Positions 17,039 to 25,374 of a DNA stretch of 64,000 nucleotides are shown piece after piece (position 1 is the first letter of the stretch; each line of letters opens with the position of its first letter). The position numbers and the translations under genes are program-made. This DNA comes from Saccharospirillum sp965652395. Its GTDB lineage: Bacteria; Pseudomonadota; Gammaproteobacteria; Pseudomonadales; Natronospirillaceae. The stretch is from positions 1-64,000 of the forward strand of contig CBFGUW010000011.1 of the NCBI GenBank assembly GCA_965652395.1, read 5' to 3'. A model generated the notes under the pieces. The model was given only the letters and a program-made list of their open reading frames with translations, made no database searches and had not been told where the DNA came from.

Positions 17039-17926
17039 TTATTTTGCGAACCGCTTTTTGACGTGTTCCAACACCCAACGCAGCAAGGCGTCTTCCGTCG
17101 CGCGGGGGTGGTAAGCTGCCACCACCTGATAGCCGGGCGGATATTTCTCAAGCGGGGTCTCGACCACCCCTTCGTAAGGAAGCAGCCGGGAGGGAATAAA
17201 ACCGACGAGGTTGGTCTGCTTCACGTAATCCAACGCGGCATAAAAAGAAGGCACCGATACGCACACCTTCCGTTGGTAACCCTGCTGCTCAAACCAGGCA
17301 TCCGCGGACCCTTTAAAGCTGCCAATGCCGGGCGAGGTGATAATAAAATCGTAACGGGCCAGTTGTTCAACCGGCAAAGGTTCGCTGGTTTCATTCAACG
17401 GTCTGGCGGCCACGCAACGGTATTGTTCAACAAATATGAGTTCGCTGACCAGGCCTTCGGGTACATAACCTTCGGAGGTGAACGCCAGGTCAATGTCACC
17501 CTGGCGCATTTTTTGGCTCAGGTTGGCGCTTTCAATATTCACCACCATGACCTTCACCTTGGGAGCATATTCCCTCAACTCGTTGATCAACTCCCCAACG
17601 ATTACGTTCTGCGTGTAGTCCGTAGCGGAGATGACCAGGGTTCTTTCCAGAGTGTTCGGGTGCAGGGAATTGGGTGGTGGAATATCATTCAGAAACGTCA
17701 GAACACCGCGAATATGGGGCTCTATTTCTGTCGCGTAGAGCGTCGGGGTTACGCCATGGCCGGACCGAATAAACAAAGGGTCACTCATAATCTCGCGGAT
17801 TTTTCTGAGCTGGGAACTGACCGCCTGTTGAGACACACCAAGGAATTCCGCCGCCGCCGAGAGGCTGCCGCACTTGAATAGCGCGTCCAGTGTTCTCAGG
17901 TGGTGAATTTCAAGTTTTGAGATCAT
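17039..17926 (-). CDS. LysR-family transcriptional regulator
   Basis: A 295-residue LysR-type regulator. Residues 1-65 form the winged HTH (HLRTLDALFKCGSLSAAAEFLGVSQQAVSSQLRKIREIMSDPLFIR), and residues about 90-290 form the periplasmic-binding-like effector domain. Pro-rich PPPNSLHPN links the two. A PDPLF-type element and the early phrase DALFKCGSLSAAA recall NodD/NahR-like subfamilies. The effector and target genes are unknown. RidA lies downstream on the same strand, with no divergent partner gene immediately upstream (the neighbour upstream is an aldo/keto reductase on the same strand). An AAAGGCG ribosome site supports the ATG. Confidence 0.88.
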   Translation of the reverse strand: MISKLEIHHLRTLDALFKCGSLSAAAEFLGVSQQAVSSQLRKIREIMSDPLFIRSGHGVTPTLYATEIEPHIRGVLTFLNDIPPPNSLHPNTLERTLVISATDYTQNVIVGELINELREYAPKVKVMVVNIESANLSQKMRQGDIDLAFTSEGYVPEGLVSELIFVEQYRCVAARPLNETSEPLPVEQLARYDFIITSPGIGSFKGSADAWFEQQGYQRKVCVSVPSFYAALDYVKQTNLVGFIPSRLLPYEGVVETPLEKYPPGYQVVAAYHPRATEDALLRWVLEHVKKRFAK

Positions 17927-18002
17927 AACGCCTTTAATGCGAATCCAGGTCCCGATGTAGACGATAAGATCCGTCGGGGAAAAAGGAAAGAACCGTCAGT
18001 CA

Positions 18003-18025
18003 TGAGGGCACCGACGGTGCCCTCA
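18003..18025 (-). terminator. Terminator of aldo/keto reductase gene
   Basis: A perfect 10-bp inverted repeat (tgagggcacc, loop gac, ggtgccctca) lies directly past the aldo/keto reductase stop. The T run is weak, so termination efficiency is uncertain. Confidence 0.6.
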
Positions 18026-18031
18026 CCGGTT

Positions 18032-19054
18032 TCAGCTCTGTTGGCGGTAAGCCCCCTGCCGCTCAAACATCCACCCGGGGTATTCCGCCGGTAGCCGGGT
18101 TACCTCATCCAGCCGGGCGAGGTCGGTATCGCTGAGGGTGACTTCCGTCGAGCGGATATTGTCGGTCAATTGATCCACGCGTTTGGCACCGACAATCACG
18201 CTCGTCACCGCTTCCTGATGCAGCAACCAGGCCAGCGCGATCTGGGCGACACTGACTTCTTTTTCGGCGGCGATATCGTGCATCACATCCAATGCGGCGA
18301 AGCCTCTTTCTTTATTCACCGGCGGGAAATCGAACCCGATGCGGCGGCCTTCGTCGCCTTCCTGGTCACGATGGTATTTACCGGAAAGAAAACCACCGGC
18401 CAACGGGCTCCACACCATCAAACCAATGTTTTCGGACTTCAGCATGGGAATCACTTCCCGCTCCAGATCCCGTCCCGCCAGGGTGTAATAGGCTTGAAGC
18501 GACAGAATGGGCGCGAGCTGGCGAGCCTCGGCGATGCCCACCGCCTTGACCACCTGCCACGCCGCCCAATTGAACAAACCGACGTAACGAACCAGGCCTT
18601 GTTGAACCAGAGTGTTCAATGCCTCCAGAGTTTCAACGATGGGCGTGGCCGGGTCGAACCCGTGGATTTGGTACAGATCGATGTGATCCAACCCCAACCG
18701 TTCCAGGCTGGCTTTCGCCTGGGTGAGGATATGCCCCCGGGACGCGCCCCGCGCATTAGGGCTTTCTCCCATCGGCCCGAACACCTTGGTGGCGACCACC
18801 ACATCATCACGCCGCACACCCAGGTTGCGCAATGCCTGACCCAGAATGCGCTCACTCGCCCCATTGGCGTAGATGTTGGCGGTATCGATAAAGTTAATGC
18901 CCGCGTCCAGCGCGGTTTTGACCAGGGCATCGGCCTCGCCCTGCCCCAATTGGCCGATGTGGCCCCACATATCGTCGCCGCCACCGAATGTCATGGTGCC
19001 GAGGCAGAGTTCGGATACAAACAGGCCACTGTGGCCGAGTTGTCGCATACGCAT
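18032..19054 (-). CDS. Aldo/keto reductase
   Basis: A 340-residue NADPH-dependent aldo/keto reductase. Present are the N-terminal RQLGHSGLFVSELCLGTMTFGGG, the catalytic Asp/Tyr segment FIDTANIYANGASERILG, Lys in VVATKVFGPMG, the H of LYQIHGFDP, and the C-terminal cofactor motif VIVGAKRVDQLTDNI. The family reduces aldehydes and ketones; the substrate is unknown. The start at 19054 has AGGAG eight bases upstream; an upstream extension of 58 codons overlaps the divergent AraC gene and is rejected. The divergent AraC-type regulator with a YqhC-like N-terminal domain suggests control by electrophilic aldehydes, as in E. coli yqhC-yqhD-dkgA. Confidence 0.9.
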   Translation of the reverse strand: MRMRQLGHSGLFVSELCLGTMTFGGGDDMWGHIGQLGQGEADALVKTALDAGINFIDTANIYANGASERILGQALRNLGVRRDDVVVATKVFGPMGESPNARGASRGHILTQAKASLERLGLDHIDLYQIHGFDPATPIVETLEALNTLVQQGLVRYVGLFNWAAWQVVKAVGIAEARQLAPILSLQAYYTLAGRDLEREVIPMLKSENIGLMVWSPLAGGFLSGKYHRDQEGDEGRRIGFDFPPVNKERGFAALDVMHDIAAEKEVSVAQIALAWLLHQEAVTSVIVGAKRVDQLTDNIRSTEVTLSDTDLARLDEVTRLPAEYPGWMFERQGAYRQQS

Positions 19055-19215
19055 TGGGAATCTCCTGTTGCCATGGATTGCTTGTTGAAAGCAACGGCAC
19101 GATAACAGCCGGGAGGTAGGCTCCGGGTATCCGTTCCTCTCACGGTCTTGCCTATTTCTATCAAGCCAGCCCCAAGAGCGGTGCGACCCTCCACGACAGC
19201 TGATATTCTGAACCC

Positions 19216-20121
19216 ATGACAACGACACTCAACACCCTGCTCGGCCTGGCCGCCCGACACGGGCAACCCCATGGCCAACCCCAGCCGCTGGACGCCTTGC
19301 GGATTACCCGCACCGAACAGCCCAGCGGGATTATCCATGCCGTGTATCGGCCTTCGCTCTGCGTGGTATTGCAGGGCGCCAAGATCAGTGAACTGGGAAA
19401 AGAGCGATTTCATTACACCGCCGGTCAATGCCTGCTGGCATCGGTGGACGTGCCTGTGAGCGCACGCATCATCGAGGCGTCCCCCGAGCGGCCTTATGTG
19501 GCGTTCAGCCTGGCGATAGACCCCGTGACCGTCGGCGAATTATTGATCGACCAGGCCCAGGCTCTGCCCAGGGTTCAGCCACGCTCCGCGCTGCAAACGG
19601 CGGCCATCCCCGAGGACTTGTTCGATCCTATCAGGCGGCTGCTGAAACTGTTGGACCACCCCGCCGACCTGCCGGTGCTCGCCCCCTTGATTCAACGCGA
19701 AATTGTCTGGCGTTTACTCGGCAGTGAATTGAGCGAACCGCTACGCCACCTTGGTCTGAAGGAAAGCCACACCGCCCGCATTGGCCAGGTCGCCGCCTGG
19801 ATGCGCAACCACTTTGACCAACCACTGCGCGTAAACGACCTCGCGGCCATGGCCAACATGAGCGTCGCCTCCTTCCACCGGCATTTCAAAGCCGTCACCC
19901 AGGCAACGCCGGTCCAGTTCCAGAAACAGCTGCGCCTGCAGGAAGCACGGCAACGACTGCTCAGCCGGGACGACGTCGCCGCCGTGGGGTTCAGTGTGGG
20001 CTATGAAAGCCCGTCTCAGTTCAGTCGGGATTACCGGCGCCTGTTTGGAGCCCCACCAAGGCAGGATGCACAGTCGCTGCGAGCCAGTTTGGCGGCAGCC
20101 CCTCAGCCTGCAGGCGTTTGA
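19216..20121 (+). CDS. AraC-family regulator, YqhC-like
   Basis: A 301-residue regulator. Residues about 20-180 are an AraC_N cupin-like domain (SLCVVLQGAKISELGKERFHYTAGQCLLASVDVPV). Residues about 195-295 are two AraC HTH motifs: LRVNDLAAMANMSVASFHRHFKAVTQATPVQFQKQLRLQEARQRLL, then VAAVGFSVGYESPSQFSRDYRRLFGAPP. This architecture matches YqhC-type activators that sense aldehydes and switch on aldehyde reductases. It is divergent from the aldo/keto reductase with about 160 bases between starts, so it probably regulates that gene. A formaldehyde-dehydrogenase-like gene follows on the opposite strand. Confidence 0.88.
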   Translation: MTTTLNTLLGLAARHGQPHGQPQPLDALRITRTEQPSGIIHAVYRPSLCVVLQGAKISELGKERFHYTAGQCLLASVDVPVSARIIEASPERPYVAFSLAIDPVTVGELLIDQAQALPRVQPRSALQTAAIPEDLFDPIRRLLKLLDHPADLPVLAPLIQREIVWRLLGSELSEPLRHLGLKESHTARIGQVAAWMRNHFDQPLRVNDLAAMANMSVASFHRHFKAVTQATPVQFQKQLRLQEARQRLLSRDDVAAVGFSVGYESPSQFSRDYRRLFGAPPRQDAQSLRASLAAAPQPAGV

Positions 20122-20165
20122 ACGGAGCCCCTCCCCTGCCACTGGCGTGAACCACCGCCCCCTGA

Positions 20166-21350
20166 TCATTGCCCAGGCTTCATAACGACTTTCGTGCAAC
20201 GGTCCGCCTTCTCGCTGAACATGCGGTACGCTTGGGGAGCATCTTCCAGGTTCAGCCGATGGCTGATCACAAAGCTCGGGTCGATTTCTTCCCGTTCGAT
20301 GCGGTTCAGCAGCGGCCGCAGATAACGCTGCACATGCGTCTGCCCGGTGCGGATGGTCAGCGCCTTATTCATCATAGATCCGACCGGCAGCTTGTCGGCA
20401 ATACCGCCGTAAACTCCCGGAACCGACACCACCCCGCCCTTGCGGCACGCCATAATGGCCTGACGCAGCACCGTGGGCCGGTCGGTTTCGAGCTTCAGCG
20501 TTTGTTTGGCGGTATCGTACAGGCCTTCGATACCCATACCGTGGGCCTCCATGCCCACCGCATCGATGCAAGCATCCGGCCCGCGACTGCTGGTCATGGT
20601 TTTCAGTGCATCCACCAGTTGCAGGCTGTTGCCGTATTCATCGGTATTGACCACCTCCGCCTTTTGTTCGCGGGCCATGTCCAGCCGCTCCGGGACATTA
20701 TCCAGAGCGATCACCCGTTCCGCGCCCAGCATCCAGGCGCTGGCAATGGAAAACTGCCCTACCGGGCCACACCCCCAAATGGCGACGGTATCCCCCGGTT
20801 GGATATCGCAGTTTTCGGCGGCCATATAACCGGTGGGGAAAATATCGGTCAGGAACAGGACTTTGTCGTCGTCCAACTGCTCTGGCACCTTCATTGGCCC
20901 TATGTCGGCAAAGGGAACGCGTGCGTATTCCGCTTGCCCGCCGGAATAGCCGCCCACCAAATGGGAATACCCATAAATGCCGCAGGGGGAATGGCCCCAG
21001 AATTTCTCTGCGAGCGCGACGTTGGGGTTACTGTTATCGCACAGGGAAAACAGATCTTTCCGACAGAAAAAACAACGACCGCAGGAGATCGTGAACGGCA
21101 CCACAACCCGGTCCCCCGGTTTCAGGTTATGCACCTCGGGGCCCACCTCCATTATTTCTCCCATGAACTCGTGGCCGAGAATATCGCCCTTCTCCATCAT
21201 CGGAACGACGCCGTTGTAGAGATGAAGATCCGACCCGCAAATGGCCGTGGACGTCACCCGGACAATGGCGTCCTTCGGATTGAGGATTTCCGGGTCATCC
21301 ACCTGCTCAACGCGGATATCTTCTTTGCCGTACCAGCGTGCCGCCTTCAT
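20166..21350 (-). CDS. Zn-dependent ADH, formaldehyde dehydrogenase-like
   Basis: A 394-residue zinc-dependent medium-chain dehydrogenase. Catalytic zinc ligands are Cys in AICGSDLH and His-Glu in GHEFMGEI; four structural-zinc Cys are in SCGRCFFCRKDLFSLCDN. The Rossmann motif is WGCGPVG. Length and motifs (LTDIFPTGYMAAENC, PDACIDAVGMEAHG) match the glutathione-independent formaldehyde dehydrogenase-like group common in Pseudomonas and in osmotic-stress clusters. The real substrate is uncertain. Its ATG overlaps the stop of the upstream SRPBCC gene by four bases, giving a two-gene operon. Confidence 0.9.
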   Translation of the reverse strand: MKAARWYGKEDIRVEQVDDPEILNPKDAIVRVTSTAICGSDLHLYNGVVPMMEKGDILGHEFMGEIMEVGPEVHNLKPGDRVVVPFTISCGRCFFCRKDLFSLCDNSNPNVALAEKFWGHSPCGIYGYSHLVGGYSGGQAEYARVPFADIGPMKVPEQLDDDKVLFLTDIFPTGYMAAENCDIQPGDTVAIWGCGPVGQFSIASAWMLGAERVIALDNVPERLDMAREQKAEVVNTDEYGNSLQLVDALKTMTSSRGPDACIDAVGMEAHGMGIEGLYDTAKQTLKLETDRPTVLRQAIMACRKGGVVSVPGVYGGIADKLPVGSMMNKALTIRTGQTHVQRYLRPLLNRIEREEIDPSFVISHRLNLEDAPQAYRMFSEKADRCTKVVMKPGQ

Positions 21351-21973
21351 AGTCCCCTCCTTAGGCTATCGCCCGCGGTGGGCACTTCTCCGGTTTCCAT
21401 ATAAGCCTTCAGATTACGAAGGTTCTGATTCAACACGGCCTTTTCCAACCCGCTGAGGAAGCGCGCCACGGCACCGCCCGCCGCTCTTCCCGGGGGCTCG
21501 AAATGCAGGTTCAGCGTTACATCCGTGCTGCGCCCCAGTTGGTCCTCATAAAATTCAACACTGCCCCAACTGTGAATGTCGGCCCCTTCCAGGGAGCGCC
21601 AGGCAATGCGCTGACCGGGGATATCCTCGGTGACTTCCGAATCCCATTCGATGGTGGCGCCCAGGGGGCTGTGAACCACCCAATGCGTCAGCCCTCTTTC
21701 CCGTTCCTCGACCCGGTCGAGGAAGGTCATCACCTGGGGCAACTCGACAAAGCTGCGCCAGAACCGGTAGAGAGTTTCGGCTGAACGGTCGATATTCACC
21801 GACCCCTGTAAATGAACGGCGCCCGGACGGGAGCCGGTTAAAGGCAAACGGCCAGCGGCCGGGGTGCGACGCGCCACGGCGCGGTAAAGCAACCCCGCGG
21901 AGATGACCCCCAATGCTCCGACCACAAGATTGTTCCGATGGCTGTGATGGCTTTGACGGCGTAGGTTTCGCAT
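21347..21973 (-). CDS. SRPBCC (cyclase/dehydrase) family protein
   Basis: A 208-residue protein. The N-terminus has a basic segment followed by a hydrophobic anchor (NLVVGALGVISAGLLYRAVARR), then a SRPBCC/START-like domain: VNIDRSAETLYRFWRSFVELPQVMTFLDRVEE..., IEWDSEVTEDIPGQRIAWRSLEGADIHSWGSVEF. This is the 'YCII/cyclase-dehydrase' form often found beside formaldehyde-dehydrogenase-like ADHs. It may bind a small hydrophobic ligand; a catalytic role is not evident. A GGAGG site lies upstream, and it overlaps the ADH gene in ATGA, so the two are co-translated. Confidence 0.85.
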   Translation of the reverse strand: MRNLRRQSHHSHRNNLVVGALGVISAGLLYRAVARRTPAAGRLPLTGSRPGAVHLQGSVNIDRSAETLYRFWRSFVELPQVMTFLDRVEERERGLTHWVVHSPLGATIEWDSEVTEDIPGQRIAWRSLEGADIHSWGSVEFYEDQLGRSTDVTLNLHFEPPGRAAGGAVARFLSGLEKAVLNQNLRNLKAYMETGEVPTAGDSLRRGL

Positions 21974-22319
21974 AAACGCCTCCTGTTGATGTGACAGGGT
22001 TGCAAGTCAGGCTGCGGTTCCCTGCAATCTCCCAGGCCCTGACGCTCATGCAAGGCCTGCTGACCAAGTAACTGACAGGGACAGAGTTGCAACCGCCATG
22101 CCCATGCCGGGTTGCGGGAAAGGCTGCGGGGAAGAGGCCTGACCGAGGCTTTGCGAGTGGGGGCACGAGCGACAATGGTAAGTTTTGCCGCTGACCCCGT
22201 AACAATTACAGCCGTGGCAGAGCCACCCGAAGCCAAGCTGGGGGAGCACGCGACGCCAAGGCTCTGCTATCATTACCCGCTTTACCCTACCCAGTGCCAC
22301 GAAATAGAGAGAGAAAACC
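21974..22319. other. Intergenic region, no gene seen
   Basis: About 345 bases between the divergent SRPBCC and ppiC genes. Short overlapping frames exist in several phases but none shows family motifs. The region should hold both promoters. Confidence 0.5.
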
Positions 22320-22601
22320 ATGACTCAAGCTTCCGCCCGCCACATCCTCGTCAGCACCGAAGCCGAATGCCAGCAGTTGAAAGACAAAATCGCCGCCGGT
22401 GAAGACTTCGCCGCCCTGGCCGAAAAGCACTCCTCCTGCCCTTCCGGCCGCAGCGGTGGCGAACTGGGCACCTTCGGCCGCGGCCAGATGGTGCCGGAAT
22501 TCGACAAAGTGGTGTTCAGCGCGCCCCTGAATGAAGTGCAGGGCCCGGTGAAGACTCAGTTTGGTTATCATTTGTTGGAAGTGACTCAGCGGACTGAGTG
22601 A
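22320..22601 (+). CDS. ppiC: Peptidyl-prolyl isomerase (parvulin)
   Basis: A 93-residue single-domain parvulin, the same length as E. coli PpiC. Characteristic motifs are ARHILV at the N-terminus, FAALAEKHSSCPSGRSGGELGTFGRGQMVPEFDKVVFS in the middle and VKTQFGYHLLEV at the end, including the His residues and the Gln-Met-Val-Pro core. It catalyses cis-trans isomerisation of prolyl bonds in the cytoplasm; no signal peptide is present. It stands alone with a terminator just downstream. Confidence 0.93.
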   Translation: MTQASARHILVSTEAECQQLKDKIAAGEDFAALAEKHSSCPSGRSGGELGTFGRGQMVPEFDKVVFSAPLNEVQGPVKTQFGYHLLEVTQRTE

Positions 22602-22617
22602 GGCAATCCACTTCGGG

Positions 22618-22646
22618 GAAGCCGCGTCCAAGGCTTCCTCTTTTCC
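22618..22646 (+). terminator. Rho-independent terminator of ppiC
   Basis: A seven-bp stem (ggaagcc / ggcttcc) with an eight-base loop, followed by tcttttccc, 17 bases after the ppiC stop. Confidence 0.65.
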
Positions 22647-22892
22647 CGCCGAATTTGCATATCTTATTAAACTCACTCTGAACGAATACGCCTTAACAGA
22701 TTAGTAAATCTAAAAGTATCGCTCTGGTAATTACTTGGTTAAAGCATCGATCGAATTGCTAGTTCTGTCTCACCCTTTGTGCTCGTTAAATAAATAAAAA
22801 AGGAAGGATTCAGAAGATGCAGAATTAGTTGAGAATCAAGAGAAGGGGAGCGTTGTGAGCCAATCGATGCCCTTAAAGCGCTGAAGATAAAA

Positions 22893-22969
22893 TGGTGGGC
22901 CCTCCGGGACTTGAACCCAGGACCTGCCGATTATGAGTCGGATGCTCTAACCAACTGAGCTAAGGGCCC
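22893..22969 (-). tRNA. tRNA-Ile2 (CAU anticodon)
   Basis: A complete 77-nt cloverleaf on the minus strand with an encoded CCA end. The acceptor pairs GGGCCCT with agggccc; the D-loop is TAGCTCAGTTGGTTAGAG, the anticodon loop ACTCATAA (CAU), and the T-arm GGTTCAAGTCC. CAU could mean elongator Met or the lysidine-modified Ile2. C4 and C5 in the acceptor stem (pairing with G69 and G68) are the pairs that TilS favours over tRNA-Met, so I call Ile2, which reads AUA. Elongator Met is the alternative. Confidence 0.85.
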
Positions 22970-23061
22970 ACTGAGGGTTGGCGAGCGCCAACCCTGGAAG
23001 AGACGGCATTATAACGTTCATTGCCTACAAGTCTACCCAGGTTATTGATTCCTTTGGCATT

Positions 23062-24087
23062 TTATTCAAACCGCTTGATGCGCTCGCTGCTGGCGGGGTG
23101 GCTGGAGAGGTACTTGCTCCAGCCCTCTTCCTCGTTCAGGTCGCCGCCGTGGCTGTCCACCATCTTGCGCAGGGCGGCGGCGAAGGCGCTTGGGTCCTGG
23201 TTCGAGGCTTCCAGCAGGGTTCTGGCGGCGTCATCGGCTTCCTGCTCCATGCTGCGGGAGTAGGAAAGCTGGGCCAGGGCGTAGGGGGCGGTGATGATGA
23301 TTTCCGAGAGGGCTTCGCTGTCGCCGGTGATCAACAGGGTGCTGGCGACGAGTACGGATGAACCGATAATGCCGCGAATGCCGTGGTCGTATTGCACGTG
23401 GCCTATCTCGTGGGCGGCGACGGCGAGGAACTCGGGCTCGCTGAGCAGGTTGACCAGTTGGTCGGTGAACACCAGGGTGCCGTCCGGCAGGGCGAAGGCG
23501 TTGGCGCCCAGGTAGTCGCTGCTGTAGAAGTGAACGCTTACCTTCACGCTGGTGAGGTAGTCGGGAAAGTGTTGCTCTATGGCTTGGCGCAGTTCGGTCT
23601 GCCTAGCTTCGGTTAGGGTGGTGGGTTCCAGCCAGGTTTGTTCCATCCATTCCAGGCTTTTACGTCCGGCCAGTTGGCGGGCGGCGTCGGGCACCAGCGG
23701 GGCGGTGGTTCGGGCGACGGCGGGAATGCCGTAGCGGTAGCCGCCATAAACGCTGACGACCACCAGAATCAATAAACCGAATATCCAGAGCGGGGCTTTT
23801 TCCAGGTGGGTAAGCCAGAGGGCGTTTTTGCCTTTGTGGCCAAACTGGCGCAGGGCGGCGTCTATGGTGTCGTTGTCGCGGGTTTCCAGGCGGCCCATGT
23901 CCGGCAATATCAGGAAGCGGGGGGCTCTGCCCAGCCGGTCGCTCACTTGGGCGTTGTTGAGGTGGCACTGGAAGTTGCGGTCGAAACCGCTAAAGGTAAG
24001 CCAGCCGGAGGCGTCCAGATTGACAAGGACAGGCGTGCCGGCGGCTGAGCCCTGAAGGTAGAAAATGGCGTTGAAGGTTGCTGTCAC
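23062..24087 (-). CDS. M48-family metallopeptidase
   Basis: A 341-residue membrane-anchored zinc peptidase. Residues about 1-85 form an N-terminal beta-rich domain of the kind seen in this family (DUF7092-like: LDASGWLTFSGFDRNFQC, RFLILPDMGRLETRDN). One membrane helix follows (about 97-115), then the M48 domain with AAHEIGHVQYDHG (HExxH) and the third ligand in SRSMEQEADDAA. The end, LSSHPASSERIKR, is typical of the family. It resembles envelope quality-control proteases such as BepA and LoiP without their lipoprotein signals. Translation starts at GTG with a weak ribosome site. The DUF898 gene is 60 bases upstream with a hairpin between. Confidence 0.87.
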   Translation of the reverse strand: MTATFNAIFYLQGSAAGTPVLVNLDASGWLTFSGFDRNFQCHLNNAQVSDRLGRAPRFLILPDMGRLETRDNDTIDAALRQFGHKGKNALWLTHLEKAPLWIFGLLILVVVSVYGGYRYGIPAVARTTAPLVPDAARQLAGRKSLEWMEQTWLEPTTLTEARQTELRQAIEQHFPDYLTSVKVSVHFYSSDYLGANAFALPDGTLVFTDQLVNLLSEPEFLAVAAHEIGHVQYDHGIRGIIGSSVLVASTLLITGDSEALSEIIITAPYALAQLSYSRSMEQEADDAARTLLEASNQDPSAFAAALRKMVDSHGGDLNEEEGWSKYLSSHPASSERIKRFE

Positions 24088-24110
24088 AGCCTGGTCTCAG
24101 TGTATCGCGT

Positions 24111-24136
24111 CGGGCCTTCGACCAAGCGAAGGCCCG
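24111..24136 (-). terminator. Intercistronic hairpin
   Basis: A perfect 10-bp inverted repeat (cgggccttcg, loop accaag, cgaaggcccg) lies between the DUF898 stop and the M48 peptidase start. There is no T run, so it may be a partial terminator or a processing or stabilising element within the operon. Confidence 0.55.
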
Positions 24137-24147
24137 GACTGCTTTGG

Positions 24148-25182
24148 TTAAACGCCGAAGCCGACATCCACATCATAAATTTCGCCCAGCTCTTCGCCAA
24201 AGGCGCTGCGCTCTTTGGCTTCACTGGCGGCGATGGTACCGAGGTTGCCTGCGTCTTTGAACTCAAGGGAGTTGGCGTTCAAACGAGCCATGCGAACCTT
24301 GGCCCAGGGGTATGCCAGGCCAATGGTGAGGGCCACCACGAAAGAGTTGCTCAGCAACACCCAAATGAAGCGGCCCACGCCCATGTTGGCACGAAAGCGG
24401 TTGCCTTCCAGGTTGACACCGGCCCAGTAAACGTTGAACAGCAGCGGTTTGAAGGCCAGCGCCAGAGCGTAAATAGACAGGTAGGCAATAGCGCCCAGGG
24501 CAACCATGCCTTGGCTGAGGCCGTATGCCGCCAGGGCAATGGCGGCGACCATGCCGATGATCAGGCCGTACATCACGGACTGGTATTGCTTGGCGGTGGC
24601 GTCGAATTTAAAGTTTTTATTGCCGTAAGAGTGGTTGGTGACGATATAGCGCGCGGAGTAATGGGCGGCATGGGGCAGCATAATGCCCAGGGTGATCACG
24701 CCTAACAGGGGGTACAGAATAAAGGCTTTAACGGCGCCCCAATAGCTGCCTTCGAAACGGAACCGAACGCCGCGGTAAGCGGAATAACGGGCATTGAACC
24801 GTAACCCGGAATTGATCAGCCAAGGGGAGGCAACCATCAAGAGCAAACCCAGGAGCAACCCGACAGGCGGCACGAACATGGCTAGCAGGTAAAACACCAG
24901 ATAGGCCGCCAGGGCGATCAATCGGCCTTTCAAAATCTGCCCACCGGTGGCGAGGTATTCGAAAGAAGAGCCGCCGATCTCGGTATGGCCGTAAAAATAG
25001 CGGTTGTTACGAACCTTGGCCCAGGCAGAATAGATGCCCAGAGTGACAATGGTGAGTGCGATATTGACGATCCATACACCGAAATACTCGCCGCCGGTGC
25101 CTAAAAAGCTGACCGGAGTGGTTTGAGTGGATGCGGTGGAGGATGGGGCTGCCGTGGAACCGGCGGGAGATTGATTGGTCAT
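24148..25182 (-). CDS. YjgN-family (DUF898) membrane protein
   Basis: A 344-residue polytopic inner-membrane protein of the YjgN/DUF898 family. The N-terminal 30 residues are Ser/Thr/Ala-rich; the first helix carries YFGVWIVNIALTIVTLGIYSAWAKVRNNRYFYGHTEIGG, the most conserved part. The repeat-like second copy of the motif is TIGLAYPWAKVRMARL near residue 300. About seven to eight membrane segments can be seen. The function of the family is unknown. In many genomes DUF898 and M48-peptidase genes are adjacent, as here. A good AAGGAAG site precedes the ATG, and a 9-bp inverted repeat lies 47 bases upstream. Confidence 0.9.
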   Translation of the reverse strand: MTNQSPAGSTAAPSSTASTQTTPVSFLGTGGEYFGVWIVNIALTIVTLGIYSAWAKVRNNRYFYGHTEIGGSSFEYLATGGQILKGRLIALAAYLVFYLLAMFVPPVGLLLGLLLMVASPWLINSGLRFNARYSAYRGVRFRFEGSYWGAVKAFILYPLLGVITLGIMLPHAAHYSARYIVTNHSYGNKNFKFDATAKQYQSVMYGLIIGMVAAIALAAYGLSQGMVALGAIAYLSIYALALAFKPLLFNVYWAGVNLEGNRFRANMGVGRFIWVLLSNSFVVALTIGLAYPWAKVRMARLNANSLEFKDAGNLGTIAASEAKERSAFGEELGEIYDVDVGFGV

Positions 25183-25228
25183 AAATCTTCCTTGTTACTG
25201 CGGTTTTTAGAATAGTTGGGCGAGCGCC

Positions 25229-25251
25229 CGTTGTTCCGTCTTGGAACAACG
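25229..25251. promoter_or_regulatory. Inverted repeat upstream of DUF898 gene
   Basis: cgttgttcc, five bases, ggaacaacg: a perfect 9-bp inverted repeat 47 bases before the DUF898 start. It could be an operator or a leader hairpin. No regulator gene is adjacent. Confidence 0.4.
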
Positions 25252-25374
25252 TCGCCACTTTACCCAGTCATTCGGGGAAGATCAAAAGCCAATCAGACTG
25301 AACCGGCCGGAGTGCAAAAAGCTGTGATGCAGTTCCGCTTTCGGCCGGCGTTTGGAGGTGTCAGTCGGCGGTGG

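Noticed and set aside
20169..21404. 411-codon frame antisense to the alcohol dehydrogenase
   Set aside because: His/Gln-rich shadow of a well-supported gene.
22893..22969. tRNA-Met (elongator)
   Set aside because: CAU anticodon allows it, but C4-G69 and C5-G68 favour the TilS-modified Ile2 tRNA.
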